Positions 27,791-36,700 of a DNA stretch of 64,000 nt are shown piece after piece. The notes below the pieces were generated by a model. The model saw only the letters and a program-made list of their open reading frames with translations. It did no database searches and had not been told where the DNA came from. Both the position numbers and the translations under genes were made by a program. The stretch is from NCBI RefSeq assembly GCF_004000945.1, contig NZ_BIMF01000022.1:47050-111049 (forward strand), in the 5' to 3' direction. Numbering within the stretch: the first letter of the stretch is position 1; each line of letters begins with the position of its first letter. Source of the stretch: Paenibacillus lautus NBRC 15380. GTDB taxonomy: Bacteria > Bacillota > Bacilli > Paenibacillales > Paenibacillaceae.

Positions 27791-29227
27791 ATGAAAAAAA
27801 TTCATCTTGGTCTCATCATTGTCATCAGTTTCGGTCTTCTCCTCTCGGTCGGCTTCGGTCTATTGACGATGTACGTGAACCAGAAGGAACTCCCGAAGGG
27901 GGTCGTTCTCTCCGGCTGGCAGGTAGGCAGTAAACCCGCAGACGAGGTGCTGTCAGAGCTGGATCAACGGCTGCAGGCGATGACAGCGTTGAAGGTGGAG
28001 CTGCAATCGGACGCTCTCAAGGGACACACGGAAAGCTTCACTCTCCGGGAAGCCGGCGTTCAATTCAACGCAGCCGATTTTCGGGAAGCTATCGCCAAGC
28101 TGTCCGAAGGATCATTATGGGATCAGGTTCTTTACCGGCGTAACTTTCAGCTGGAGTGGCATATATCCACGGACTGGGATCGCGATGTGTTAAAGGAGCG
28201 GCTGAGCGAAGACTGGCAAAAGGAACGCTTTGGGGAACCCGTCAATGCTGTGCGAAGCATTTCCGAAGACGATGTTGTCCGGTATACCCCGGAGAAAACA
28301 GCGTACCGCATCGATTGGCCAACATTCTATGATGGGTTCAGCGCTGCGCTTCCGAATGAGTCTCACTTCACCGAGCTGAATCCGGATGAGGTCATTACGG
28401 TTCAGCTGCCTCTCATCCGTCAAAAGCCCCCCGTTACCGTAAAATCGCTGCAGGATGAGGGGATTGAGCGCAAAATCGTCGAATTCTCCACCAGTCTCGG
28501 ATCCAGCGGGCCTGGACGCGTTCATAACGTCACCGCCGCTGCCAAAGCCGTAGACGGTATGATTCTAAAGCCGGGCGATGAATTCAATTATGCTCATATT
28601 ATTGATACGGCGAAGAAGGAGTACGGCTTTGAAGAAGCTCCCGTTATCGTGAACGGCAAGCTGGTTCCCGGTATCGGCGGCGGTATCTGCCAGGTATCCA
28701 GCACGGTCTACCATGCCGCTCTGCTCATCGGGCTGGAAATCACTGAACGGCGCAACCATTCCCTTCCGGTCAGCTACCTGCCCAAAGGGCAGGATGCCAC
28801 CTTTGCCGAAGGTGCGATAAACTTCCGCTTCCGAAACAATACAGGCAAGCATCTACTTATTTTATCGGAGGTATCGCACGGTAATTTAACGCTAAAGATG
28901 TTCGGGACCTTCCCGGACAATACGGAATATGAGCTTGTGTCCACCACCGTTGAAACCTTGCCGTCACCAGAGAAAATCATTCACAATAACTCGCTGCCGC
29001 CCGGACTCAAGCAGGTGGTTCAGAACGGGAAGCCAGGCTATGTGGTTGAAACCTACCGAACCAAGAAAGTAAACGGCAAGGTTGTGGAGAACGTCAAAAT
29101 ATCCAAGGACACTTACCGCCCCCAGAACAGCATCGTTGCCATTAATCCGACGAATGAGGTCCCGCTGCCGGATGCGAATGAAACGCCGAAAGAGGAAGTG
29201 GTTGAGGACGGGATCAGCGCGCCGTGA
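27791..29227 (+). CDS. VanW family protein
   Basis: Exported or membrane-anchored protein of 478 residues with an N-terminal hydrophobic helix (about 3-25). It contains a putative peptidoglycan-binding YoaR-type region (about 60-220) and the VanW domain (about 235-365), marked by KPGDEFNY, GGGICQVSSTVYHAAL and ITERRNHS. A short G5-like segment follows (EKIIHNNSLPPG, YRTKKVNG), then an acidic Pro-rich tail. VanW is an accessory gene of some vancomycin-resistance clusters, but the family is widespread and its biochemical role is unknown. No other van genes are nearby, so resistance should not be inferred. AAGGTGG precedes the ATG. Confidence 0.85.
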   Translation: MKKIHLGLIIVISFGLLLSVGFGLLTMYVNQKELPKGVVLSGWQVGSKPADEVLSELDQRLQAMTALKVELQSDALKGHTESFTLREAGVQFNAADFREAIAKLSEGSLWDQVLYRRNFQLEWHISTDWDRDVLKERLSEDWQKERFGEPVNAVRSISEDDVVRYTPEKTAYRIDWPTFYDGFSAALPNESHFTELNPDEVITVQLPLIRQKPPVTVKSLQDEGIERKIVEFSTSLGSSGPGRVHNVTAAAKAVDGMILKPGDEFNYAHIIDTAKKEYGFEEAPVIVNGKLVPGIGGGICQVSSTVYHAALLIGLEITERRNHSLPVSYLPKGQDATFAEGAINFRFRNNTGKHLLILSEVSHGNLTLKMFGTFPDNTEYELVSTTVETLPSPEKIIHNNSLPPGLKQVVQNGKPGYVVETYRTKKVNGKVVENVKISKDTYRPQNSIVAINPTNEVPLPDANETPKEEVVEDGISAP

Positions 29228-29244
29228 ACCTGCAGATAACGTGG

Positions 29245-29286
29245 AACAGCCCGGATTCGCGAATAGAACCGCGAATCCGGGCTGTT
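29245..29286. terminator. strong hairpin terminator after the vanW-family gene
   Basis: Perfect 17-bp stem (AACAGCCCGGATTCGCG and its complement) with an 8-nt loop, ending in GTTTGCC. It also faces the bactofilin remnant on the other strand. Confidence 0.75.
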
Positions 29287-29301
29287 TGCCTTGCTGTTAT
29301 T

Positions 29302-29439
29302 TTAATGTAATGTATCTATTTTATAATAGGTTCGGACTTCTGCCATGGCATCTGCGCTGAACGTCTCGGTATATTCCACCCGGCCGATGGAGCAGCCTTT
29401 GCCGATATGGACCCTGCTGCCCCTGACAACAGCGGCATC
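29302..29439 (-). pseudogene. C-terminal remnant of a second bactofilin gene
   Basis: In one frame this stretch reads AVVRGSRVHIGKGCSIGRVE, then YTETF and AEVR. It aligns with the C terminus of the adjacent intact bactofilin (DIVRGNRVILGKGCEIRQVE, YRDEL, AEVR). There is no start codon or N-terminal part. The frame runs back into the 3' end of the intact gene in a shifted register, so a deletion appears to have fused the two tandem genes and removed most of the second. B. subtilis also has two tandem bactofilins (BacE, BacF), which supports the original arrangement. Confidence 0.65.
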
Positions 29440-29449
29440 GTTGTTACCC

Positions 29450-30178
29450 TTAAAATCGCCGAGACGATCTGACCTCTGCTTCCGGATGCTGTGACAGTTC
29501 ATCTCTGTACTCCACTTGCCGAATCTCGCAGCCTTTGCCTAGGATCACCCGGTTCCCGCGGACGATATCGGCTTCGACATACTCGAGATCCAGGACATCG
29601 CCTTCAATAATGCGAGCTTCCAAACGCGCACCCCTTAAGGGCAAGGACAGCATTTCCCAGAGCCGCTTTCCTTTTTTGCGGATCGTGATCCGGTCTCCGA
29701 CGATTTCCTGCGCAAGGCAGCGGCCCAATACCCGAATATCCGCTGTTCCAACATGCAGGCGGCCATCGATCTTAAAGCCCCCCTGAAACGTGGCCGATTC
29801 ACTCCGCACGTCACCACGGCTTCTCAGGTTTCCCGTAACCTCAAGCTTCTTCGATTCGGAATCTCCGTGAATGCTGCAATGCCCGCCGATAAAGATGGAG
29901 CGGCTGCGCAATCCTTCCTTTAAACTCAGGCTGCCGGCTACATGCAGCTCCTCGGACTCCACGGCCCCCTTAATGGTTCCCGAACCGTTCACGCGAATCG
30001 TGCGGGCAGCCACGGCGCCATTGATGCTCATTGTTCCATTGCCTATTAATTCCTGGCAATCCAGATCCCCGTTCACCTGTCCGGCACCGTCAATTCGCAC
30101 CTTATCGTATCGGCCGCCGCTTGAACTTCCGGTTCCTGTAATCCTCAAATCGGACAGCTTGTCGTCACGTGGTATCAT
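29450..30178 (-). CDS. bactofilin-like polymer-forming protein
   Basis: This 242-residue protein is built almost entirely of short beta-strand repeats rich in Gly and Val, with regular S-x-G and V-x-G units (for example GSGTIKGAVESEELHVAGS), as in the right-handed beta-helix of bactofilins. It has no signal peptide or membrane segment, so it is cytoplasmic; bactofilins polymerise without nucleotides and organise envelope or flagellar functions. The last residues (AEVRSSRRF) differ from the homologous end in the remnant next door and lie at the deletion joint, so the C terminus may be slightly altered. In B. subtilis bactofilins affect flagellar hook assembly. Confidence 0.8.
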   Translation of the reverse strand: MIPRDDKLSDLRITGTGSSSGGRYDKVRIDGAGQVNGDLDCQELIGNGTMSINGAVAARTIRVNGSGTIKGAVESEELHVAGSLSLKEGLRSRSIFIGGHCSIHGDSESKKLEVTGNLRSRGDVRSESATFQGGFKIDGRLHVGTADIRVLGRCLAQEIVGDRITIRKKGKRLWEMLSLPLRGARLEARIIEGDVLDLEYVEADIVRGNRVILGKGCEIRQVEYRDELSQHPEAEVRSSRRF

Positions 30179-30425
30179 AAGTATCCTCCTCCAGATTTAC
30201 AAAGTGATCACGATCTATATCTTAATTGCTTCATCACAACAATTATTTCCTAAATAAGTTTCCATCCTCCACCAGGTGGAGTCATAATCTCCCTCTAAGA
30301 TACCACAAGGCGGCTATTCATAGAACAGCCCGATGGCTGAACTTCGCCTCGGTCTCAAGACCGAGACGATTTATGCATCTTATCCCATCCATTTCAATTG
30401 CGGCCCGAGCCGCCTTTATATCCCC
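30179..30425. other. gene-free stretch with nested inverted repeats
   Basis: No gene was found. It contains a long-range pair AAGGCGGCT (30306-30314) / AGCCGCCTT (30412-30420), and inside it AGCC-CGAT-GGCT and a 7-bp hairpin CTCGGTC-TCAA-GACCGAG. These could fold into one branched structure ending just before the tRNA-like relic. Confidence 0.4.
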
Positions 30426-30504
30426 GGAGGATTAGCGAGGTGGCCAAAGGCAGCAGACTGTAAACCTGTTCTTGCCCGCAGAAGCTGGTTCAGATTTGCT
30501 TGGA
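30426..30504 (+). pseudogene. tRNA-Tyr-like relic
   Basis: The sequence follows bacterial tRNA-Tyr in order: GGAGGAT, TAGCGAGGTGGCCAAAGG (D arm), GCAGA-CTGTAAA-CCTGT (anticodon arm, GTA anticodon), a long variable arm (TTCT/AGAA) and GGTTCAGAT (T loop). Defects are clear: an A-C mismatch closes the anticodon stem, TTCGA has become TTCAGA, the T stem barely pairs, and no 3' strand complements the acceptor GGAGGAT. It is therefore a decayed or truncated copy, not a working tRNA. Confidence 0.5.
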
Positions 30505-30587
30505 GGAAGGGAGATCGATTGTGATATGATTTAAATAGATTCGTCTTTTCGATCTCACATTTACAAAAGTGAAAGGGGATACATAAC

Positions 30588-31361
30588 ATGGCTCTTATGC
30601 AATGTCACTTTTACTCGGAGGTACTCGGTCTCAGCACGTCCATGACCGTCATTCTCCCTCAGCAAACCTCTTCGCAGATCGGTATGACCAATCATGCCAA
30701 AAGCGGTCTGCATCCGACGCTCTTCCTGCTGCACGGCCTGTCAGACGACGATTCCATCTGGCTGCGCAGAACCTCCATCGAACGCTATGTGGCTGAGATG
30801 GGCATTGCCGTCGTTATGCCGCAAGTTCACCGCAGCTTCTATACGGACATGGAATACGGCGGCAAATACTGGACCTTCATCAGCCAGGAGCTGCCCTCCA
30901 TTGCCCGTTCCTTCTTCCCGTTATCCCATGCGAGAGAAGATAACTTCGTAGCCGGCTTATCTATGGGCGGATACGGTGCATTCAAACTGGCCCTTCGCTG
31001 TCCGGAAGCCTTTGCTGCGGCCGCCAGTTTATCGGGCGCGCTCGATATGGCGGGTCATATCCGGAGGAATGAGGCCTTGTTTGAACATCAATTAGTCTAC
31101 GGAGATCAAGATATTACCGGCACCGACAACGACCTGCTGTGGCTGCTTCAGGAAGTAGAACGATCGGAGGGGCCTAAGCCGCTGCTGTATCAATGCTGCG
31201 GAACGGAAGACTTCCTCTATGAAGACAATCAAGCGTTCCGCAAAGCCTGCGAAAAAACCTCCCTCGATCTCACCTATCTGGAAGGCCCGGGCGATCATGA
31301 TTGGGGATATTGGGATACCCGCATTCAGGATGTGCTGAAGTGGCTTCCGTTGAAGGTCTAG
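30588..31361 (+). CDS. esterase family alpha/beta hydrolase
   Basis: Soluble 257-residue hydrolase of the putative-esterase family (PF00756 type, related to tributyrin esterase and S-formylglutathione hydrolase). The nucleophile is Ser125 in GLSMGGYG; the oxyanion region is LLHGLSDDD, and a candidate His lies in GPGDHDWGYWD near the C terminus. There is no signal peptide, so it is cytoplasmic. It probably cleaves short-chain acyl esters; the natural substrate is unknown. AAAGGGG precedes the ATG. It stands alone and ends at a shared bidirectional terminator. Confidence 0.85.
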   Translation: MALMQCHFYSEVLGLSTSMTVILPQQTSSQIGMTNHAKSGLHPTLFLLHGLSDDDSIWLRRTSIERYVAEMGIAVVMPQVHRSFYTDMEYGGKYWTFISQELPSIARSFFPLSHAREDNFVAGLSMGGYGAFKLALRCPEAFAAAASLSGALDMAGHIRRNEALFEHQLVYGDQDITGTDNDLLWLLQEVERSEGPKPLLYQCCGTEDFLYEDNQAFRKACEKTSLDLTYLEGPGDHDWGYWDTRIQDVLKWLPLKV

Positions 31362-31376
31362 TCAATGAAAAGAGGC

Positions 31377-31411
31377 ATGCTCCGAAGTTTACACTTTCTG
31401 ATATCTTAAAA
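31377..31411 (-). repeat. 35-bp dispersed repeat, copy 2
   Basis: Second copy of the element at 23038-23072 (30 of 35 identical), again abutting the T-run of a minus-strand terminator, here that of argH. Confidence 0.6.
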
Positions 31412-31412
31412 A

Positions 31413-31449
31413 AGGTGGATCAGCAAATGTAACGTTTGCCGATCCACCT
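31413..31449. terminator. bidirectional terminator between esterase and argH
   Basis: AGGTGGATC-A-GCAAA paired with TTTGC-C-GATCCACCT, followed by TATTTTTT on the plus strand and TTTTTT on the minus strand. Confidence 0.85.
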
Positions 31450-31474
31450 CTATTTTTTCTACCCTAATATGCCG

Positions 31475-32890
31475 TTACTCAACTTTCCCTTGGCGGAGAC
31501 CCAGCCATTCTTCCGTGGTCTGAAGGGTCTGCACGCTGCGGTCAATGGCCGCCTTCACTTGTTCGGTTGCCGTACCGCCGTAAACGTTACGCGCATTGAC
31601 CACCGTCTCCGGTTGAAGCACGCCATAAATGGAGTCGTCGAACAACTCCGAGAACTGCTTGAATTCGTCCAGCGTCAAATCCAGCAGATACTTGTTGTTC
31701 TGGATGCAGTACAGTACGGTCTTGCCAATCACTTCATGCGCTTGGCGGAAAGGCAGTCCTTTGCCAACCAGGAAGTCCGCGATGTCGGTTGCATTGGAGA
31801 AGTCGGTGTTCACCGCTTCGCGCATGCGGCCTTTGTTGACCTTCATCGTGGCGATCATCGGTGCAAACAGCTGTAATGCGCCTTCCAGCGTAGCCACTGT
31901 ATCGAACATGCCCTCTTTATCTTCCTGCATGTCCTTGTTATAAGCAAGCGGCAGGGACTTCAGCACGGTGAGCAGACCCATCAGGTTGCCGTATACCCGT
32001 CCGGTTTTGCCGCGGACCAGCTCAGGTACATCCGGATTCTTCTTCTGCGGCATAATGCTGCTGCCTGTGCAGAACGCATCGTCCAGCTCAACGAAGTTGA
32101 ACTCCGTGCTGCTCCAGAGCACCAGCTCCTCGCTCAGACGGGACAAGTGCATCATGATGATGGAAGCATCCGAGAGGAATTCCAGGATGAAGTCGCGGTC
32201 GCTGACCGCATCCAGACTGTTCTCGTAAACACCGTCAAACCCAAGCTGCTCTGCCACGAAATGGCGGTCGATCGGGAACGTTGTACCTGCAAGCGCGCCT
32301 GCCCCGAGCGGCAAAACGTTAATGCGTTTATAGCTGTCGATCAGACGATCGATGTCCCGCTGGAACATGGAAACGTAAGCCATCAAATGATGCGCGAACA
32401 GAATCGGCTGTGCACGCTGCAAATGCGTATATCCCGGAATAATCGTGTCCAGGTTATCTTTGGCTTGCCCGATCAGTGCAGATTGCAGCTCATGCAGCAT
32501 GCCGGTCAGCGCCACCACACGGTTACGCAAATACAGATGCATATCCGTAGCTACCTGGTCGTTACGGCTGCGGCCTGTGTGGAGCTTGCCGCCGACAGGT
32601 CCGATTTCCTCAATCAGATTCTTCTCGATGTTCATATGAATATCCTCATCCGAAACGGAGAACTCGATGCTGCCCTCACGGATGCGCTCCAGCACCTTGT
32701 TCAAACCATTCTTGATCGTCTCCACATCTTCGGCCGGCACGATGCCGCATTTACCCAGCATGGACACATGAGCAAGGCTTCCCTGGATATCCTCCTCAGC
32801 CAGCTGCTTATCAAAACCGATGGATGCCGTATATTCCTCTACCAATGCGTTGGTCTGCTTCGTAAAGCGCCCGCCCCATAACTTGCTCAC
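31475..32890 (-). CDS. argH: argininosuccinate lyase
   Basis: Last enzyme of arginine synthesis (471 residues): splits argininosuccinate into arginine and fumarate. The superfamily signature GSSIMPQKKNPD is present, as are HTGRSRNDQ and the TxxH loop. The GTG at 32890 is preferred over an upstream in-frame start (32947) because GAGGGG precedes it and MSKLWGGRF is the family start. The ribosome-binding site can pair with CCCTCTG just upstream to form a hairpin. It is the final gene of the arg operon. Confidence 0.97.
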   Translation of the reverse strand: MSKLWGGRFTKQTNALVEEYTASIGFDKQLAEEDIQGSLAHVSMLGKCGIVPAEDVETIKNGLNKVLERIREGSIEFSVSDEDIHMNIEKNLIEEIGPVGGKLHTGRSRNDQVATDMHLYLRNRVVALTGMLHELQSALIGQAKDNLDTIIPGYTHLQRAQPILFAHHLMAYVSMFQRDIDRLIDSYKRINVLPLGAGALAGTTFPIDRHFVAEQLGFDGVYENSLDAVSDRDFILEFLSDASIIMMHLSRLSEELVLWSSTEFNFVELDDAFCTGSSIMPQKKNPDVPELVRGKTGRVYGNLMGLLTVLKSLPLAYNKDMQEDKEGMFDTVATLEGALQLFAPMIATMKVNKGRMREAVNTDFSNATDIADFLVGKGLPFRQAHEVIGKTVLYCIQNNKYLLDLTLDEFKQFSELFDDSIYGVLQPETVVNARNVYGGTATEQVKAAIDRSVQTLQTTEEWLGLRQGKVE

Positions 32891-32891
32891 A

Positions 32892-32916
32892 ACACTTGCC
32901 CCTCTCTGTTTAAGGC
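32892..32916 (-). promoter_or_regulatory. hairpin covering the argH ribosome-binding site
   Basis: Minus strand CCCTCTG, 7-nt loop, CAGAG-A-GGG (one bulged A). The 3' arm is the argH Shine-Dalgarno, so the hairpin could limit its translation. Confidence 0.4.
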
Positions 32917-33021
32917 AGAGGGCCGCTTCCCGCTTAAGAAGTCCCATTCATCCCGGTTACGCGAGAATCAGCGGAGCTCCCTAGCATGAAAACGGCCTTC
33001 AGCCTGTTCATTATTGTAAAC

Positions 33022-34254
33022 TTATTGATTCTGGTTCACGCCGGTTGCCACTTTTAAACGCAGTGCGTTCAAGCGGATAAAGCCGGTCGCATCGCCCTGA
33101 TCATAAGCTTGCGTCGGATCGGCTTCCATCGTAGCGATATCCGGGTTGTACAGACTGACCGGACTCTTCACGCCTGCGCCGATGACGTTACCCTTGTACA
33201 GCTTCACGCGCACCGTACCGGATACGTTCTTCTGGCTCTCGGTTACCAGGGCCTGCAGTGCCAGACGCTCTGGCGCAAACCAGAAACCGTTATAAACCAA
33301 GGTGCTGTAACGGGTTATCAGACTATCGCGCAGGTTCATCACTTCACGGTCCATCGTAATAGATTCCATTTTGCGATGAGCAGTGAACAGGATGGTTCCG
33401 CCCGGAGTTTCATAGACACCGCGGCTCTTCATGCCAACGAAACGGTTCTCCACCATATCCACGCGACCGATGCCGTGCTTGCCGCCCAGCTCGTTCAGCT
33501 TCTCCATCACTTGCAGCGGGCTCATCGATTCGCCGTTCAGCGCAACGACATTCCCTTGCTCAAACGTTAGCTCGAGGTATTCAGCTTCATCCGGTGCATC
33601 CTCAGGGGATACGCTGAGCAGGTACATATCCTTGCTGTCCTCCGCGCTTGCATCGAACCAAGGATCTTCCAGCACGCCGCTCTCATAACTGATATGGAGC
33701 AGGTTGCGGTCCATGGAGTAGGATTTGGCAGCGGATGCCGTTACCGGAATGCCATGCGCTTCGGCATAGGCAATCATCTCTGCGCGTCCCGGGAAGGAGT
33801 TGCGGAACTCCTCGATGCGCCAAGGCGCGATTACTTCAATGTCCGGTGCCAAGCCGGCTACGCCCAGCTCAAAACGAACCTGGTCGTTTCCTTTACCGGT
33901 AGCGCCGTGCGCAATCGCCGTCGCGCCTTCGGCACGAGCGATATCCACCATGCGTTTCGCGATCAACGGACGCGCGATGCTGGTGCCGAGCAGGTACTGC
34001 CCTTCGTACATGGCACCCGCCTGAAACATCGGGTAGATGAAATCATTTGCAAATTCGTCGCGCAGATCGTCGATGTATACTTTGGAGGCGCCGGTCGCCA
34101 GCGCTTTTTCCTCAAGTCCGTCCAGCTCTTCCTTCTGGCCGATATCGGCCGTGAAGGCAATGATCTCCGCATCGTAGGTTTCTTTCAGCCACTTCAGAAT
34201 GACGGACGTATCCAGACCGCCGGAATACGCCAGTACGATTTTTTGTTTTGCCAT
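33022..34254 (-). CDS. argG: argininosuccinate synthase
   Basis: This 410-residue enzyme joins citrulline and aspartate using ATP. The PP-loop AYSGGLDTS lies at the N terminus; the downstream motifs HGATGKGNDQVRFE and VENRFVGMKSRG are typical. The start at 34254 is preferred over 34284 because GAGGGAG precedes it and MAKQKIVLAYSGG matches the family. It lies between argF and argH, with gaps of 106 and 131 nt. Confidence 0.97.
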   Translation of the reverse strand: MAKQKIVLAYSGGLDTSVILKWLKETYDAEIIAFTADIGQKEELDGLEEKALATGASKVYIDDLRDEFANDFIYPMFQAGAMYEGQYLLGTSIARPLIAKRMVDIARAEGATAIAHGATGKGNDQVRFELGVAGLAPDIEVIAPWRIEEFRNSFPGRAEMIAYAEAHGIPVTASAAKSYSMDRNLLHISYESGVLEDPWFDASAEDSKDMYLLSVSPEDAPDEAEYLELTFEQGNVVALNGESMSPLQVMEKLNELGGKHGIGRVDMVENRFVGMKSRGVYETPGGTILFTAHRKMESITMDREVMNLRDSLITRYSTLVYNGFWFAPERLALQALVTESQKNVSGTVRVKLYKGNVIGAGVKSPVSLYNPDIATMEADPTQAYDQGDATGFIRLNALRLKVATGVNQNQ

Positions 34255-34360
34255 GGTTAAACTCCCTCTCTTTGTTACTAACAACCCTGTCCTTCATTAT
34301 ACTAAAGAAAACGTCCATTGACGCATTTTCATAGAGAATGTCACTCTACAATGAATGGCT

Positions 34361-35317
34361 CTAAGCCATCAAAGCAACCATCAAAGCCTTCTGGGCATGG
34401 AGACGGTTCTCAGCCTGATCAAAAATGACGGAATTGGCACCGTCGATCACGCCTTCGCTAACCTCTTCGCCGCGGTGGGCTGGAAGGCAATGCAAGAACA
34501 AGTAATCCGGCTTCGCCGCCTTCACCAGCTCCTCATTCACCTGGTAGTCCGCAAAAGCGGCTTCCCGCTGAGCTTGCTCCTCTTCAAAGCCCATGCTTGC
34601 CCATACATCTGTATAGATCACATCGGCATCCTTCGCGGCTTCGAGCGGGTCTTCGGTGATCGTGATTTTGCCGCCGGTTTGCGCCGCGATCTCCTCGCTC
34701 AGCTTCACGATGCTGGCATCCGCTTCATAGCCCTTCGGACTGGCCACGGCCACATGCATGCCCATCTTGGCACCGCCGATCAGGAGCGAATGCGCCATGT
34801 TGTTGCCATCGCCGATAAAGGCCATCTTGAGACCTTTCAGCTTCCCTTTGTGCTCCAGCACGGTCTGCAGATCAGCCAGCACCTGACATGGATGCGCCAT
34901 GTCGCTCAGGCCGTTGATAACCGGAATGGAGGCATATTTCGCCAGGTTGACCACATTGTCGTGCCCGAAGGTACGAATCATCAGGCCGTCCAGATAACGG
35001 GACATCACCTGTGCCGTATCGCTGATCGGCTCGCCGCGTCCAAGCTGAATATCGTTTTTGCTTAAAAAGAGTGCATGTCCGCCCAGCTGGAACATGCCAG
35101 CCTCGAACGACACCCGCGTCCGCGTGGACGACTTCTCAAAAATCAATCCGATCGTCTTGCCTTTCAGCGGCTGATAGACTTCGCCGTTCTTCTGCTTGCG
35201 TTTAATCTCGATTGCCGAATCGAGCAAGAACTGAATCTCTTCCGTGGAGTATTCGTCCAGCTCGATCATATCCCGCCCTTTCAGGCTTAATTCCTTCACT
35301 TGTCCGCTAGCGGCCAT
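34361..35317 (-). CDS. argF: ornithine carbamoyltransferase
   Basis: This 318-residue enzyme converts ornithine and carbamoyl phosphate to citrulline. The carbamoyl-phosphate site SSTRTR, the HPCQ motif (SDMAHPCQVLAD) and HCLPAHRGEEV are all present. AGGAGG lies 10 nt before the ATG. Its position inside an all-biosynthetic operon favours the anabolic enzyme over a catabolic ArcB. Confidence 0.96.
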   Translation of the reverse strand: MAASGQVKELSLKGRDMIELDEYSTEEIQFLLDSAIEIKRKQKNGEVYQPLKGKTIGLIFEKSSTRTRVSFEAGMFQLGGHALFLSKNDIQLGRGEPISDTAQVMSRYLDGLMIRTFGHDNVVNLAKYASIPVINGLSDMAHPCQVLADLQTVLEHKGKLKGLKMAFIGDGNNMAHSLLIGGAKMGMHVAVASPKGYEADASIVKLSEEIAAQTGGKITITEDPLEAAKDADVIYTDVWASMGFEEEQAQREAAFADYQVNEELVKAAKPDYLFLHCLPAHRGEEVSEGVIDGANSVIFDQAENRLHAQKALMVALMA

Positions 35318-35375
35318 ATTCTTCAGTCCTCCTTAACCATGCTGTTATTGTCCAAAAAGCTGCTGTACGATTCTT

Positions 35376-36596
35376 CTATGCTTGGCTAACCGCCGTATGC
35401 TCATGTATAAGTTCCGTAACGATCGATACCGCCTGGTCGATCTCTTGTTTTGTGACGTACAGATTCGGAAGCAGCCGGATCACATTCGGTCCTGCCGTAA
35501 CGAACAGCAGCCCACGGCTCTGTCCTTTCAGCACCAGCTCGCCAACCGGTTCGATGCATTCAATGCCGATCAGCAGGCCTTTACCCCGGATCGCCTTCAC
35601 AAAAGGATGACTGCCCAGGCTCTCATTCAGCTTCGTCATCAAATATTCTCCTGCTTCGGCCGCACGCTGCGGCACATTGTCCTCCAGCATCGTTTCGATA
35701 GTGGCCTGAATGACGGCGCTCGCAATCGGCGTGCCGCCAAACGTTGTCGCATGGCTTCCTGCCGTGAAGGCTTCGCGCAAGTAAGCTTTACCCAGCATCG
35801 CGCCGACCGGGAACCCGGAGCCGAGCCCTTTGGCCACGGTAAAGATATCCGGCTCAATGCCGTAATGCTCATGCGCAAACAGCTTCCCGGTCCGGCCCAT
35901 GCCCGTCTGCACCTCGTCCACGATCAGCAGCAGTCCGTGCTTTTTGCACAGCCCGGTGGCGGCTTGAAGGAACTCCGGCTCCACCGGATGGACGCCGCCT
36001 TCCGCCTGCACCATTTCGATCATGATGGCGGCAGTGTTGTCGTTAATGGCCGCTTCTAGTGCCGGAAGGTCATGCAGTGGAACGCTTTTGAAGCCTGCCG
36101 GAAGCGGAAGAAAGCCTTCCTTTACCTTATCCTGGCCGGTTGCCGTCAGCGTAGCCAGCGTCCGTCCATGGAAGGACTGGGTAAACGTAATAACCTCGTA
36201 CCGTCCCGTCCCCTTCACCTTCTGATGGTAGCGGCGCGCCAGCTTAATGGCGGCTTCGTTCGCTTCCGCCCCGCTGTTGCAGAAGAAGACCGCATCCGCG
36301 CAAGTGTTGGCTGTCAGCAGCTCGGCTGCTTTTTCCTGACCCGGAATGTGGAACAGGTTCGAGACATGCCACAATTCATCCAGCTGGGCCTTCAGCTTCT
36401 CTTTCACCTTTACCGGGGCATGGCCGAGATTCGTTACCGCCAGACCGGCCATAAAATCAAGATATTTGTTGCCTTGAGCGTCCCATAACCAGCTGCCTTC
36501 CCCTTTGACCAGGGCGATTGGATATCTGGCGTACGTTTGGAACAATGAGCTTTCATTAGCTGCTTTGATACCGTTGGCTGCTGTTTCTTTTCCCAT
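35376..36596 (-). CDS. argD: acetylornithine aminotransferase
   Basis: PLP-dependent class III aminotransferase (406 residues) that makes N-acetylornithine. The PLP lysine lies in TVAKGLGSGFP, and LLIVDEVQTGMGRTG is the cofactor-binding motif. An open frame extends 92 codons upstream into argB, but homology begins at MGKETAANG (36596), with AAGGAG upstream, so this start is used. A 235-nt gap separates it from argB and contains a 15-bp hairpin. Confidence 0.95.
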   Translation of the reverse strand: MGKETAANGIKAANESSLFQTYARYPIALVKGEGSWLWDAQGNKYLDFMAGLAVTNLGHAPVKVKEKLKAQLDELWHVSNLFHIPGQEKAAELLTANTCADAVFFCNSGAEANEAAIKLARRYHQKVKGTGRYEVITFTQSFHGRTLATLTATGQDKVKEGFLPLPAGFKSVPLHDLPALEAAINDNTAAIMIEMVQAEGGVHPVEPEFLQAATGLCKKHGLLLIVDEVQTGMGRTGKLFAHEHYGIEPDIFTVAKGLGSGFPVGAMLGKAYLREAFTAGSHATTFGGTPIASAVIQATIETMLEDNVPQRAAEAGEYLMTKLNESLGSHPFVKAIRGKGLLIGIECIEPVGELVLKGQSRGLLFVTAGPNVIRLLPNLYVTKQEIDQAVSIVTELIHEHTAVSQA

Positions 36597-36700
36597 GACC
36601 TTCACACACTCCTTTGCATTTGGACAAAACAGATTCATGAATCCTGAACACTGACAACCCCAGACATCACTACGCATGTGGATTGTTCTTCCGATCGCTG

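Noticed and set aside
27791..29227. Vancomycin-resistance cluster
   Set aside because: Only a VanW-family gene is present; no vanA/B ligase, vanH, vanX or vanRS is nearby.
29302..29502. Frameshift sequencing error joining the two bactofilin segments into one long protein
   Set aside because: The second segment repeats the C terminus of the first, so a simple indel would give a duplicated tail; a deletion between tandem genes fits better.
30347..30364. Hairpin with TCAA loop as a tRNA-Leu anticodon arm
   Set aside because: The stem is too regular and no D, variable or T arm can be placed around it.
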